DNA from: Chrysaora quinquecirrha
Taxonomy: Eukaryota > Cnidaria > Scyphozoa > Semaeostomeae > Pelagiidae
Reading direction: 5' to 3'
Assembly: GCA_014526335.1 (NCBI GenBank)
Contig: JACTAT010000051.1
Coordinates: forward strand, 3,076,411 to 3,140,410
DNA: 64,000 nt
The position numbers and the translations under genes were made by a program. Positions within the stretch are counted from its first letter, which is position 1, and the number at the start of each line of letters is the position of its first letter. Below the pieces are notes generated by a model. That model did not search any database. It worked only from the letters and a program-made list of their open reading frames with translations, and was not told where the DNA came from. Shown here one piece after another: positions 1-11,900 of the stretch.

Positions 1-3000
1 TTACTTATGCTCCTGACAATCATTTGCTTGTCCTCGATTTGTTCAGAAATTTCTGCTTCAGCATATTCCTGATTCGTCGTTCCAACCACAGAAGAATCAA
101 TACCAGGGTTTTCTGATGTTGACCTTTCTTTCTCTATGCTGTCTTCTATATGAACGTCATTGCCCGTCGTCTCTCCTTCCCTCAATACTTCACCTCTCAT
201 ATCGACCTCCGTTGTCGCTCCACTTTCCATTTCTCCATCCATTTCTTCACTCCTCGTCTCTTCACTGTTGATCTTTTCACCCCTCAATTCTCCCCCTGTC
301 TCTTTTCCAAGTCCCTCTTCTCTCATCTCCTCATCTCCGAGGTCCTCATCTCCTCTAACATCTTTTCTCCTCCCCTCATCTCTGAGACCCTCATCTCTCT
401 CCTCTCCTCTCATCCCCTCATCCCTGACGCCCTCATCTCCTCTCTTCTCTTCCCTCATCTCTTCATCCCCAACACCCTCCTCTTGTTCCTTTCTCTCATC
501 TACTCCCTGAATCTCACTCTTCTCCTCGTCAACTTTTCCCTCTCTCTCAACCTCATCTTGTTGCCTCTCCTCTTCAAACAAATCTCTATGACTCACATCC
601 TTCACATCAATCGCTCTTCCTAATAACCTCTTACCATTACTTGCACCTCTGTTGAATGAACCAAACCCAAAATCATCCGCATCAAAATCCAAATCTCTGA
701 ATCTTGCATTCTGAAGCTCTGTGAACAAAATACAATTAATAAGCCGACATTCCTAACCACAGATTGGTCTTGATAAACCATTTGGTTCATCAAGTCAAGT
801 CAAGTCAATCCTTGTCAAGTCAAGTCAAGTCAAGTCAAGTCAAGTCAAGTCAAGTCAAGTCAATTCAAGTCAAGTAAGTATAAGTAAAGTAAAGGAAATT
901 TAAAGTAAAGGAAAGTAAAGTTAAGTCAAGTCAAGTCAAGTCTTGTCAAGTCAAGTCGGTCAAGTAAGTATAAGTAAAGTAAAGGAAATGTAAAGTTAAG
1001 CCAAGTCAAGTCAAGTCAAGTCAAGTCAAGTCAAGTCAAGTCAAGTCAAGTCAAGTCAAGTCAAGTCAAGTCAAGTCAAGTCAAGTCTTGACAACCTATT
1101 GGTCTTAATAAACCATTTGATCTTGACAATTAGGCCCTGGCAAAACGATTCAATATTGATTGTCAAACATTTGAAGTCTGCTTGTCAAACATTTGTCAAA
1201 CATAATTTCTTACTGTTGGGCAAGACAACCAAAACATTGCTCGTTTGATTGCAAATTCTGCTTGTCATGCAATGTTTTTGATCGTTTGGCCGCCTTTCAA
1301 CATTGCTTTTCCAACATTTCTTTAGTTATTGTCTACTTCAACAACGTGCAACATTTCAGCACCTAGCAACATTTCTTAACAACAAGATGTTCATGCTTGC
1401 GCATTAGCAAAGGCTCAGTTGTTCCAAAATGTTGGACAACAATGTTTCTAGACGTGAACAAATGGTCAAACATTTGTTGTAAAGCAAATTTAAAATGTTC
1501 GATCAACAATGTTTGATCGTTTGGCCAGGGCCTAAGGTTTGTTGATATTTCGCTCCTTTTGGCGTTGTTGGTGTTATGTTGGAAAGTACAGTAATTAATG
1601 TTATGTTTTGTAAATTCTTAGATGGGATAAGAAGAAAATTGTTAAGTAAACATACCTTGGACAGAAGCTTTTGACTCCTCTAACAGTTTTATTGTTGCAT
1701 CATTATGCTTTGAGGGAAGATAAAAATGTATGGCTTGGTTTTCAGTTTAATGAAATTCTCAAGTGGTTCGTTGTGAGATGCAACTTCTTCTTTCTAAAAG
1801 AAAAAATCAACAAAGATAAAAACGTTTTTTCTCAATAATTCTTTCATATAATTCGTTATTTCAAATAAAACTTTGTCCTGAAGATTGACTTCGGTGGACT
1901 TCTCTTTGTAAAGCAACAAAGTTTTGACAAAGAGGTACTAAAAATAGTGGCCTTGTTAATTCACATCTCTGAATAGTCATTGAAAGATGAGTTCTGTTGT
2001 TCTTCTAACTTCCAAATTCAGGAGACTTAAACAAAATATGATACACTTGTGAGGTCTGATACAATTGGTACTAGCCTAAAGTGAGAGATACAACAGCCTT
2101 ATTCCAAAAGAGTTTACATACCAACAGAGCATTATCCATCTTCCTTTCAAGGTTTTTGAGTTCTATTTGTTTTTGTTTTCTTGTCTGAAAAAGTTCTCTT
2201 CGCTGGTTTGAAAGTTCCTGTTTTTCTTCCTCTGCTTTCTTTTCAAGTTTCTTTTCAATTTCTTCTCTTTTTCTTTCCTAGAAAAAAGAGTAAAAATTTA
2301 TAACTCCATATATCTTTGCAATATGGCAAACAACTGTACTTTGTAATAGAGGCCAAGCTAAAAACAAACAAATCACTTTTCTTTTCTATCACCAGCTGTT
2401 GAGCAAGTGTTAGACATTCAAATAAATTGCAAAAAAGCTGTAGAAATTATTTTCATACCCTCTGAGTTTTTTGTTGTGTATCATCTTTGAACTTTTGTAA
2501 TGTTCCAATTAGAAGGCCAAACATTCTTCTATTCCTGTTTGTTGAAAAGAAATAACATACTTATTAAGTAAAGCAGCATCAATCATTGAAAGATAGAGCT
2601 ATTACCAAATAATAAATATCTGTTTCTGTGCTGGTTTTTGTTGTGGGAATGTAGAAATGTAAAAAGTTCATTGGGGGACTGAGTCATTCTTAAGAACAGG
2701 AACAATTGGCAATCTTACAAATAATACTGGAAACATGGTCTTTCTGACTGATTGGTAGTGCTGTAACTCACAGTTCTACAGTCATCACTAATGAGAACTA
2801 CAGAGGTAAAGGGTGGCTTAGCTCAATGTGCTTGGAGGTGCTGTGGCATGGTGGTCTAATTCTGCTAGCTCATGGTGTCCGGAGCACAGTGAGGCCAGGG
2901 GTTCAAGCACAACCCACAGCCAGGTTTGAGTTCTCTTTAGTTAATCTACTTCTGAGATCCTTGAAAAATACACCATTTCTCCAAAACTTCAAACAGACTC

Positions 3001-4879
3001 AATGGTGGTAACAGACAACAACTGAGTTTTTATGGGGAAAACATACATTGATCTGGCTATGCTAATAGCCCCAACAAATACCTGTTAAGACACAAAATGA
3101 CCAGACAAGTACACAAAAACAAGAAAATCAAAAGATAAAGCTTCTCACCTTGATTTCACTTGTTTATCCTCTTCAGGAGCTTTGTTTTGAAGTCTTACAG
3201 GCTTAATCTCAGCAGCAACAACTGACTGGATAGCAGGCTATAAGAAGAATTTTCACATTAATTATCTAACAAGGGGACTTTAACAAATTTTAATAAAAAA
3301 GTGTTTAAAACTAATACCTGTTCCATGTTAAATTAAACTTTGTATACAGTAAAAGCTTTACTAAGTCCCTGGGAGCTTAAATAATTTAAGACTTTCTAAG
3401 AGCTTAGGGGCCTTACTAGAGAGCAAACTTGCTATATAGAGGAGCTCAAAAACCCAGAACATACTGTGCCATTTGCCTTAAGAATGCTTTTTATGAAGTT
3501 TTTATTTTTTCAAATTTAGTTTAAAGAAAAAAAGCCTTAAGAATGCTAAAATACAAATCAGTAACTTGCCTTAGAAGAATCATCTTCCTCCCCACTGCTA
3601 TCAAGCCTTGGATCTTCATCCTTTGAAAATCTTGATCCCATCTGAACAGTTCTTCCCCACCTGAAAAACAAAAAAAGAACAATTTATTAACACTCTGCTA
3701 GAATTTAAGGCCTGTAGCTATTTGCTAGGAATTAACTAGGGTGCCATTAGCTATACAGCCAGAACCATAAGGGGTCAATGGATTTTATAGTCAGGGGTGT
3801 TGAGTGAAAATTCTCCACAGGTCACCGATTATTACTGCGAGGTCCCTGAAAGTGTAAAGAAAGGACTACACCAGCAGAACAGAATGTATGGTACCAGGTC
3901 TATTTGCAAAACTTTTATTTTGCATGATTGCGATAAACAGCGGAAACATTTTTGGGCATACTTGAAAGCTTTTTTCGTCCGACACTCCTTAGAGTATGAA
4001 CCTCAGAAACAGACCAAAACAATGAACTAAGGTGGAATTTAAGTATGCCCGAAAATGATTCCGCTGATTATCGCAATTTTGAAGTTCTGTACTACTCAAA
4101 AACTATTTTTCATAACTTCCTTTCATCTAAAGCTAGTCTATCAGTTGTTTCACCTCACTTATTTCTTTGGAAAATTTGTGAGCTATGTCTCCTCAGATTA
4201 ACTACCCCTAAGAAACATTATATGTGTGAAATATATCTAGTAGTAACAATAACCTTCTATTTCCAGCTCTATCTGATTCTCTTCTCTGTTTGTTCAGGGG
4301 TTCATCTGTTCTGTTGCCTCTTTGAAAAGGAGTCCTTTTCAGCTGAATCCGTCTGTTAGTTCCAGATCTGAAAGAACAAATTTGAAACTTAGCTTCAAAA
4401 GCTTAAATTCTGTGACAACATCCAAAGACCTGTATTATATTTTGCACCTCCTAGAAGTCAAGACAAGTAGCTTTTGTCTTGTTAAAACAAGAGAACAACA
4501 GAGGGGTTGGCCAGGTGGTGCAAAAAAGAATTAGGACCAGCCAAATACTGAAATAGCAATACTTAAAGCAACAGTTATAACGTGAGACATTTTGCTTGAG
4601 ATAGCTGCTGTGTCTGGCCTTTGGAAAGTGGAGTATGCATATTTATGGAGGTATGGCAGTTTTCAGATAGATCTCGGGTGTGCAATTAGAGCCCCTATCA
4701 ATTGTTCTATCCTGTTGTTAATTAGGCCTAAAAAGCTTCTTCATGTGGAAGCCAGTTTACCTCTGATTTTCAGACGGATCTCTGCCTGTCAACTTCTTGA
4801 TATCCTCATCGACACCTTTCAAGCCATCTCTTAGTTCTTTTGCAGCCTTCTGTAGCTCTGCTAAACTTTCATTTGCCAT
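1..4879 (-). CDS. PNN: Pinin (PNN), seven exons, 3' end off the window; frameshift in exon 6
   Basis: Coding exons in transcript order: 4879-4761, 3660-3570, 3237-3149, 2534-2459, 2277-2122, 1793-1656, 718-1 (open at the edge). The start MANESLAELQKAAKELRDGL with KKLTGRDP matches the pinin N-terminus, followed by an acidic DSSGEEDDSSK stretch, the RNRRMFGLLIGTLQKFK core, and a long Glu/Lys coiled coil (exon 5) ending ELFQTRKQKQIELKNLERKM. Exon 6 has KLKTKPYIF then LPSKHNDATIKLLEES, the pinin/SDK/memA signature. The last exon is a low-complexity Glu/Arg/Asp/Gly domain with no stop. Pinin is a nuclear-speckle and exon-junction-linked splicing factor, also reported at desmosomes in vertebrates. 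Phases agree at every junction except inside exon 6, where the A-run at 1722-1726 (T-run in the gene) is one base short and the family frame resumes after it. Exon 2 uses a GC donor. About 460 residues are in view. Confidence 0.93.
796..1086. repeat. (CAAGT)n pentanucleotide array in the last pinin intron
   Basis: Long runs of CAAGT interrupted by two blocks of degenerate AAGTAAAG-type repeats around 875-925 and 960-1000. The array lies about 80 bp upstream of the acceptor of the last exon (transcript sense). A second array of the same unit is at 39085-39260 in an ACSL intron. Confidence 0.95.
1133..1532. mobile_element. MITE, family A (GGCCCTGG ends, CAAACATT words), copy 1
   Basis: About 400 bp bounded by GGCCCTGGCAAAACGATTCA and the inverted TTGATCGTTTGGCCAGGGCC, with TTA on the left and TAA on the right. 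The interior is made of CAAACATT / AATGTTTG words in both orientations and has no ORF. GGCC termini with T/A-rich flanks are compatible with Harbinger-type elements, but no transposase of this family is visible here. Other copies are listed separately. Confidence 0.85.
2820..3010 (+). repeat. SINE-like repeat with Pol III boxes (copy 1)
   Basis: An A-box-like TGGCATGGTGG near 2846 and a B-box-like GGTTCAAGC near 2898 are followed by a body ending TCTGAGATCC..ACACCATTT. The same body end occurs at 32757-32945, 37715-37990 and 50970-51056. The sequence lies in a pinin intron. A 61-codon ORF inside it is incidental. Confidence 0.7.
3568..3569 (-). other. GC 5' splice site of pinin exon 2
   Basis: Exon 2 ends ..TCTAAG at 3570 and is followed by GCAAGTTA rather than GTAAGT. 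The exon 2-exon 3 reading (DSSK then PAIQ) is in frame only with this junction. GC donors are a known minor class (about 1% of introns in animals) and, as here, usually have an otherwise strong consensus. Confidence 0.8.
3928..4076. mobile_element. Palindromic MITE 'TTGCGATAA', best copy
   Basis: Arms of about 36 bp (TTGCGATAAACAGCGG.. and its inverse ending ..CCGCTGATTATCGCAA) surround a core containing GACACTCCTTAGAGTATGAA and CAGAAACAGACC. Partial copies with the same core are at about 37005-37085, 41490-41610 (inverted) and 47231-47335. The element lies in pinin intron 1, between exons 1 and 2. Confidence 0.75.
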
Positions 4880-5211
4880 GCTTTAGGAAATATAAAGTCT
4901 TGAAGCAAAAACACAGTGAGCTTTTCCCAAATCTCTTTATCGTCAGCCAGCATGTCGATTGCAGCAATGCGAAGACCGCAAGGAATTATGGTTACCGGAG
5001 GGTTCTGCGATTTTCGAAGGGGAATTTGACAGACTGATGGAATGTCGGAACGCTTCAATGGAACACCACTACTTCAAAATGTGGAACTTGGAACGCTGGA
5101 ACTAAATAAAAAAAATTTGATGGACATGGACAACAGAACTCCTTACCATGTACCATTCTTAATTCTCTCGACGGAGACGGACCTCACCTTCCCTTTCTTT
5201 ATCTGGTTATA

Positions 5212-5578
5212 TACTTTTTTTAATAAGCAACCGCTCAATAAGCAACTAGAGCTGAACTGACCTTAAGAGCTCAACTTGAGGGCTCAATTGAATAATTGTA
5301 AGCAACTAAAAAGTCAAACAACCAAGCTTATTCTCTTTCTTGTGTTAGGAAATTGCTCTTCGTTCTTATGTTTTGCATGAACGTTTTTTCACTTACGGTC
5401 TCCCAAAAGTCATGTTGTAGGCCTAACAGATGACGATTTGGACCCGCGAAGTCAGGGGTGGTTAGTAGGTACAAGTAATGTTAAGCAACGTTTAAGCAAC
5501 TTTGAATGCTAAAATGTCTAAAATTTTAAGCAACTTTGAGGGCTGGACGAAAGTCAAGTTCCTTATTTAAAAAAAGTG
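5212..5578. mobile_element. MITE of the TAAG(N)AAC superfamily, N = C (copy 1)
   Basis: The left end is TACTTTTTTTTAATAAGCAACC after TA; the right end is AAGTTCCTTATTTAAAAAAAGTG. AAGCAAC occurs six times in direct orientation inside. Closely similar to the copy at 62533-62871, including GCTCAATAAGCAACTAG and the GAGGGCTGGAC block near the right end. No coding capacity; the 66-codon ORF at 5536 is incidental. Confidence 0.85.
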
Positions 5579-7311
5579 GAATCAAACAAGTCTGTCAGCT
5601 TTATTTCACCCTTGCAAAAGATGTTACCAGCAAAATCAACAGAAACTTTTTTATATTGCAAAGGGATAAAAAACTGAGGAAATTCGCTGGAAACCTGACA
5701 AAATCCCTTGAAAGTATTTCGAAAAGTATTTCGTAAATGTTACTTTGTAATCAAAATCTTTCGACACACTCATATTGACGTAAACAAATCATTTGAATCA
5801 CTGAGACCATTTCAACACTGCTCTTCCCAAAATGATTTCGATAATTTGAGAATACATATGTGATAAGTATGCGAGAAAAACAACGTGAAAGAGTAATTCA
5901 ATAAGTGCACTTGTTGAGTGACCAGTTTGCTCCATTCAATGGTATAGAATCCTGTGGTTCCGATCGGTGCTTGCTGATACTGATTGTAGGTATTAACCCA
6001 CGGTATATTATTTTTACCCCACGTTAAATTTGTTTTGCAGTTATCTATATGGATATGTATATGTTTTGGCATTAACAGCATATATATGTACACAGCATAC
6101 ATACAGTACAATGTAAACTAAATTATTCCTCTTGGTTTTTTTAATAAAGATCGCTTATGAAAGACTAAGAAATCTTGCTATTACTACAAGCAAAGATATT
6201 TCCTCAACATGCAGCAAAGCGCAGATTGAAATATTGAATTTCTGCCTGTACTCAAGCATCAGCATCAACAGCAATAGTCTAAATCCTCTTATGTTTGAGT
6301 CTAGAGTACAGGCAAGGGAATAATCGTCCTGTGCCTGTCGGGGGCAGAGAGTTTTTGGTTCCAGGGCCTTGCATCATATAAAATTTGGCAAAAAACACTG
6401 CTTTCACATCAACCAGCTACATTCAAACGAGGTTAAATTTCCTCCAATAAAATCAATTCGATTTGCTGAGCTGACCAATCAGAACGCAACGTTTTTATAA
6501 TTAAAATCGTGGCATTGTGAATGAAGTATAATAGTAATAAGGCCTATCTTTGACAGTAAAGGCTTATTCAATCTTGGGTCTGGGTATCACAGCATTTTAT
6601 GTGCTACATAAGTACACATACAATGTACTTAGTACATAACGCCTTGCTGGTCCTTCGTTCGGAGAAACATGAAACAATATCATATTGTAAATGTAACTCT
6701 TTATTATGCAACACATTTCTATGGCCAGATGTTCTTTGGATTTGTTTGGTTAAAAACTCTAAATATTGCCTAATTTTATTTCCACTTTTCATGGGAAAAG
6801 ATAAAAATACTGAAAACATTAATCCATTTACTTAATCTATGACTCACAGATTAAAATCTAAGGAAAGCAAAGTAGGGTAGGGCAGGGCTGCTTGAATTTC
6901 TCCGAAGCTTCCTTCAATTTAAATTTCTTCATATCATAATAAAAGCGAACAAAGTTGACTGTTATTTCATTATGAAAGGTTCATTCATCATGTAGAGTCA
7001 TTTGGTTACTATAATGTCTATATATTTATTACCTTGGTCCAGCCCCTTGGTCAAAACATGCCACACCCAGGATAATTATAGAAAAAGGTAGAGAGCTAAT
7101 GACTAATCAATTTGTAATCAAAAACAACATTCAGACAACAACCGTCTCTATTCGTATTTACCTGTCCACACACTGAAACTTTCCCTTTCTCTTCTTTGCA
7201 GAACGACGGAAACCTTCTCGAGATAAAACCAAAGGGTGGGCGCCAGGGCGGTGTCGTCGATTCTCATTTGTCGTCCAATGACGGTAATCGGGGTAATCGG
7301 ATGGAAGAGAA

Positions 7312-7513
7312 CAGTGGCGTATCCAGGTCCAAAGTAGTGGGGGGTATGGTGAAAATTTTTCAGACTACGCTCTTCAAACTCTCGCAAATGCGGGGAAACG
7401 CCCTTTTTACCCCCCCCATGAGTTTCACAACGTTTTTGGAAAAATCTCGAGGACCATATTCTAGAAAAGTGGGGGGTCTGGACCCCCCTATTCCCTCCTT
7501 GGGTACGCCACTG
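7312..7513. mobile_element. hAT-like MITE with perfect 8 bp target duplication
   Basis: 202 bp element with ends CAGTGGCGTATCCAGG and ..GGGTACGCCACTG, flanked on both sides by the identical octamer GAAGAGAA (7304-7311 and 7514-7521). An 8 bp duplication with CAGTGGCGTA termini is the usual pattern of non-autonomous hAT elements. No transposase is present. The small ORFs on both strands at 7148-7615 cross this element and are not genes. Confidence 0.88.
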
Positions 7514-8058
7514 GAAGAGAAAGAATTGGGTACATTTGTTTGATAAGATATACTGTACATGACAGTTAAATTTCATTTGAAAAAACTTGTGTCTGCAGAA
7601 AGAGGCAAGCTTCACCTTTCCACAATTTTTTCTTTTTGGCTAATGATTTACAAGGCTTTCCTCACAAAGCTGTCACTAGAGGGTCAGAGGCAAGGTTTCA
7701 CTGTGGTAACAGTGCAAAGTAAAGAAAAATCGGACGATGACAAGTTGTGCTGTCATAGGATAGAAGAGTTATTATCTTTTCATTGCCCAAAAGACAAATA
7801 CTAACATTAAATATTAGGATACTCAAAGCCCACACCCAGTTTTCGAACCACATATTTAATAAACTTATGTCTATTTGAGAGCCATAACTTGTCAACTATT
7901 GAGGTTCTAGGTTAAAAAGGTCGTACAGTGACCGTAGTGTAGAAAGAAGACATACAGCAGTTAAGTAAGTTATTTTACATTACAATTCACTGTACTCTAT
8001 TTTTATAATTCTTATGTTTAACTGTTATAATCATCAACGTTTCTGTCTTTCTTAGTTA

Positions 8059-8409
8059 CAGTCTTTTTTTTATAAGAACAATTTTACAAAGAACACGAGC
8101 CTGGATTTTGCCCAGATTTTAAGAACAAAATAAGAACAAGCTGAGGCTGGGCGTTTTCATAAGCCCTGAGAATATCAGCTAAATATGAAAGTACGATAGT
8201 CAGACAAAGTAAAAAGCAAGCAAACAATGAAATAGAAAAGCATGCTGCATTTTTACACAACCCATTACCACTAAAGACATTGATTGACAAAATCTAGATG
8301 TCTCAGTAACCAAGAATTAAGAACAGATTAAGAACATTTCAGAACGGCAAAATTTTAAGAACAGCCAGCCTCAATCAAAATTTCCTGGTTCTTATATAAA
8401 AAAAGAGTG
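8059..8409. mobile_element. MITE of the TAAG(N)AAC superfamily, no extra base (TAAGAAC)
   Basis: 351 bp. The left end CAGTCTTTTTTTTATAAGAAC follows TA, and the right end GGTTCTTATATAAAAAAAGAGTG is followed by TA. AAGAAC recurs about seven times in the same orientation (for example TAAGAACAAAATAAGAAC). An inverted fragment of the same family lies at 28655-28760. Confidence 0.87.
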
Positions 8410-8864
8410 TAAACGTAGAAGTTGGAGAGGCCTTACGTGTGAAGCCTTGTGAAATGCAGTAGCAACTACAGTACATAGTACAGTTGAGACACTACAGGTG
8501 AGACTTAGACTGGCTTGCGTTGAGTTGAGTCCCATCCTATAAACAAGGACCATCTATATCTCTGGCTCTGCATTTGATTTTCGTATCAAATGTTAAGATG
8601 GTATCAAATTTTATGGTTTTTCCACAAAACGTTTCAAATTTTCTCTTTCAGTTTGGCGTGATGGGAGCCCCGGAAAGCACTCATAAATAATCCAAGTTTG
8701 CAGACATGCTACTGTATCCGCTGGCATTTATTTTGTTGTTTTAAAACGTCGTCGGAGCACTGCCCTTCCCCTGGAAAGCGTCTAAAGAATGTGTCACGCT
8801 CTGATGGAAGCGATTATCCGTGATTTGAATGTAGTGGGTTAGGAGATTGTGAGGAGCTACAGAA

Positions 8865-8873
8865 TATAAAAGG
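8865..8873 (+). promoter_or_regulatory. TATA box of the PRSS23-like gene
   Basis: TATAAAAGG lies 109 bp upstream of the ATG at 8982. A start site about 30 bp downstream would give a 5' leader of roughly 80-90 bases with no upstream ATG seen and no need for a 5' UTR intron. Inferred from the motif and spacing only. Confidence 0.6.
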
Positions 8874-8981
8874 CGACACGCTTCAGGCTGATAGATCACT
8901 GATTTGAAAGTAACTTGAGATTCATTCAAACAGTGGAAATTCACTCACTGAAATTGGACAGAGAAAATCTCACAGCAAAGC

Positions 8982-11900
8982 ATGAAATCAAGGCTGCTAA
9001 AAATGATAAGCAAAGGCAAGATCTGCTTATTTGCATTTTTGATGAACTTCTTTATATCTCCTGCAATGCTGAGTCTTCCTATTGAATATTCCTCGTTATT
9101 ATCTGAAGTAAATGATGATATAGCCATACTTCCAAAACTGGAGACGACTGTCTCACGCAGGGAGAAAAACACGAATTTTAGTGGAGTTTACCACGGTGAA
9201 CTGTACACATCGTATGGAAATCAGAATTTTGACCGAGTATTAGAATCTGTTGACATGTCCAATCTCTTGTCATACGAGACAGTTTGGCGGAGTGGGAAAA
9301 GAGTTACAACTAAAGTTAAAATTCATAATCCGAAGAAAAATGCGAATAAATTAGATCAGATTTACTCGCCAATAAATATTACGCTGATTGAAAATGCTCT
9401 CAAAAAACGAAAGAAAAGAAGAAAGCGAATGGTTTACGGCCCTGACGATCGATCTTATATTCCAGCGTCGCTGTTTGGGAATAGAAAACCCTACAGCTGT
9501 TCCGTGAGAATTTCCACCGGTTGCACTGGGGTACTCATCTCACCCCGGCATGTGCTCACGGCAGCGCATTGTGTACACGACCAGAAAGACTTTGTGAATG
9601 GTATCAAAGATCTGAAAGTTGGATTTTTAAATGAAGGCTCAAAGTGGAAATGGATCAACGTCCAGAATGTTCGCATCTCAAAAGGATGGGTTGATGGGGA
9701 CCCAGTGACTGGTCCATGTTTTGATTATGCCCTGCTTCGACTTGCGAAACGACACAAACGTCCGTATCTGGATTTCAAAGTCAGCCCTGACGGCGATCGA
9801 GGTGTCGGTGAGAGAATTTATTTCTCAAGTTTTGAAGATGACAAGCCAAAGAATACACTATGGTACAGGTAAATGTAGTTATAAAATTCTTATTTTGGTT
9901 TAGATTTTTATAGAATTTCCATGAAAAAATCATGTATGTATCCCGGTACACATTGGAAAAACAAAGAAATGCTGTCCCTGTCAACCACCATTCAAGCTGT
10001 ATAAATTTCCCAGCACTCAGCGTAATGCAGACAGTAGAAAAAGTGGATTAGGCTGATAAACCGAACCACAAGAAGAAATACTAATTGGAAGCCTGGATCA
10101 CGTGACATAGTATGCTCTAAACATTTTGTTGATGGGATACCAACAGAAAATCCTTTTCCTACTGGATCTTGGATATGAAAACCACCAAAGAAAGTCAGAC
10201 GCAAGTTGATTCGAGAGGAAACAACTGCCAAACTGTATCAACAAACATTTGGAATGAACATTGCTCTGCTCTCATAGGAGAGCCCTGTAATGCATGTGGT
10301 TATAAAAATAAAGTTAGTTGTTCACTGGCACCAAATAAGGCTGAAATAAGTAAACAAAATGATCTGCTGAAGGAAGAAATCGATTCACTTTCTCAAAAAT
10401 CAAGATCAAAAGACCTTTTCATTTACATCAATAAAGACTGATGAGAAAATGAGATTTTCACTGGAATTCAGAAAATCTCCATCTTCCATGCCCTCTATGG
10501 TCTTATGTAGTGAATCTTCATTATTGGAGAGGAAGCAAGAAAGTTTATTCCTCAAAACTAAATAAATCAAGAAAAAAAATACCACACAAGCTATGTGGCC
10601 AAGACCAATTTCTACTGACATTAATGAAGTTAAGGCTTGGTCTCTTAAACCAAGATTTGGCAGACAGATTCCAAATTTCTGAAGGGACAAGCTCTTCTAT
10701 TTTTGCAACATGGGTAAGGTTTCTTGGAAAGGTTCTTGCTGATGCTGTCATCATGTGGCTACCAAAGCAAACAATCTTGTCAAATTTGCCTTTCGTATTT
10801 CAAGCCCATCATAAGAAGACAAGATGCATCATAGATTGCTCGGAAGTTCTAATTGAAAGACCGAAGTCCCTTGATGTTCAAGCTGCCACCTGGTCCGAAT
10901 ACAAGAAGCATAATACAATCAAATTTCTTATTGGAATCTCACCAAATGGATATATTATGTTTCTATCTGACTGCTATGGCGGCTAACAACAGACCAGTTT
11001 ATTTGCCAAAACAGTGGTTTTTATGAAAAGCTCGAGTATGGGGATGAAGTAATGGCTGATAGGGGGTTTCAAATCAGAGAAGATCTGCTACACCATTACT
11101 GCTCTCTTAGTATTCCTCCTGGTGCAAGGATTAAATCCCAAATGACAACAGCTGAATGTACTAAAACAAAAGAGGTTGCGAATCTTCGAATTCATGTTGA
11201 GCGTGCCATCAATAGACTTAAGACCTACCGTATTCTAAAAAACACTTTCCCTTTAACAATGCTTCCTTTGGCTGATGATATCATAAGGACATGTGCAGCC
11301 CTTTGCAACATCCAGCCCCCCCTTCTAAAATAATAGTTAGAAGAAGTTAGTTTCTGAAGAGTTTTTGTTGTAAATTGGAAATAACATTAGAAGCTGCAGT
11401 TTGTAAGAAAACAAGTTTCAATTTTTGTCTCTCATTTCTTTTTTTAACAAAAACCAACAGGAAACAATAAAACACCAATTGATGTCAACATTATGTGAAA
11501 AATGATGGTAAATAATGGTTCAGATAAAAGTCCAAAAATTGATCTTTCAGATTTCTCCAAAGTTTTTCATCAAATTCAAGTTTTTCAACAAAGTTGCCAT
11601 GGGTGGTCCAGACAAAGAAATAACATTTCCTTAGTTTTGTTGCAGCCATTTGCACTTGACATTGCGTGAAATATTTGTGATTTCTATTTAGTGAAACAGT
11701 CAATTCCCTCTCTTTCTTTAAATATGGAAGTTTGACATCAGCATCAATTGGTGACAGATGACTGATAGAAGAAGGGCATTTCACCTCCAAACAGGACTTT
11801 CCACAGCAGTCACAAGATATTATCCTGTCAGGACTACCTCCAACAAAAGGCATGTCTTGGCATAAAAAAATCCCACACTCCTCCACTACAACATTAGTGT

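Noticed and set aside
150..623. 157- and 116-codon plus-strand ORFs rich in Ser/Leu/Pro
   Set aside because: They are antisense to the low-complexity Glu/Arg exon of pinin, whose reading is supported by splice phase and family match.
796..1086. CRISPR-like regular repeats
   Set aside because: Five-base units without spacers in a eukaryotic intron; a microsatellite.
7148..7615. 115- and 155-codon ORFs on opposite strands
   Set aside because: They cross the hAT-like MITE and its target duplication; they do not look like proteins.
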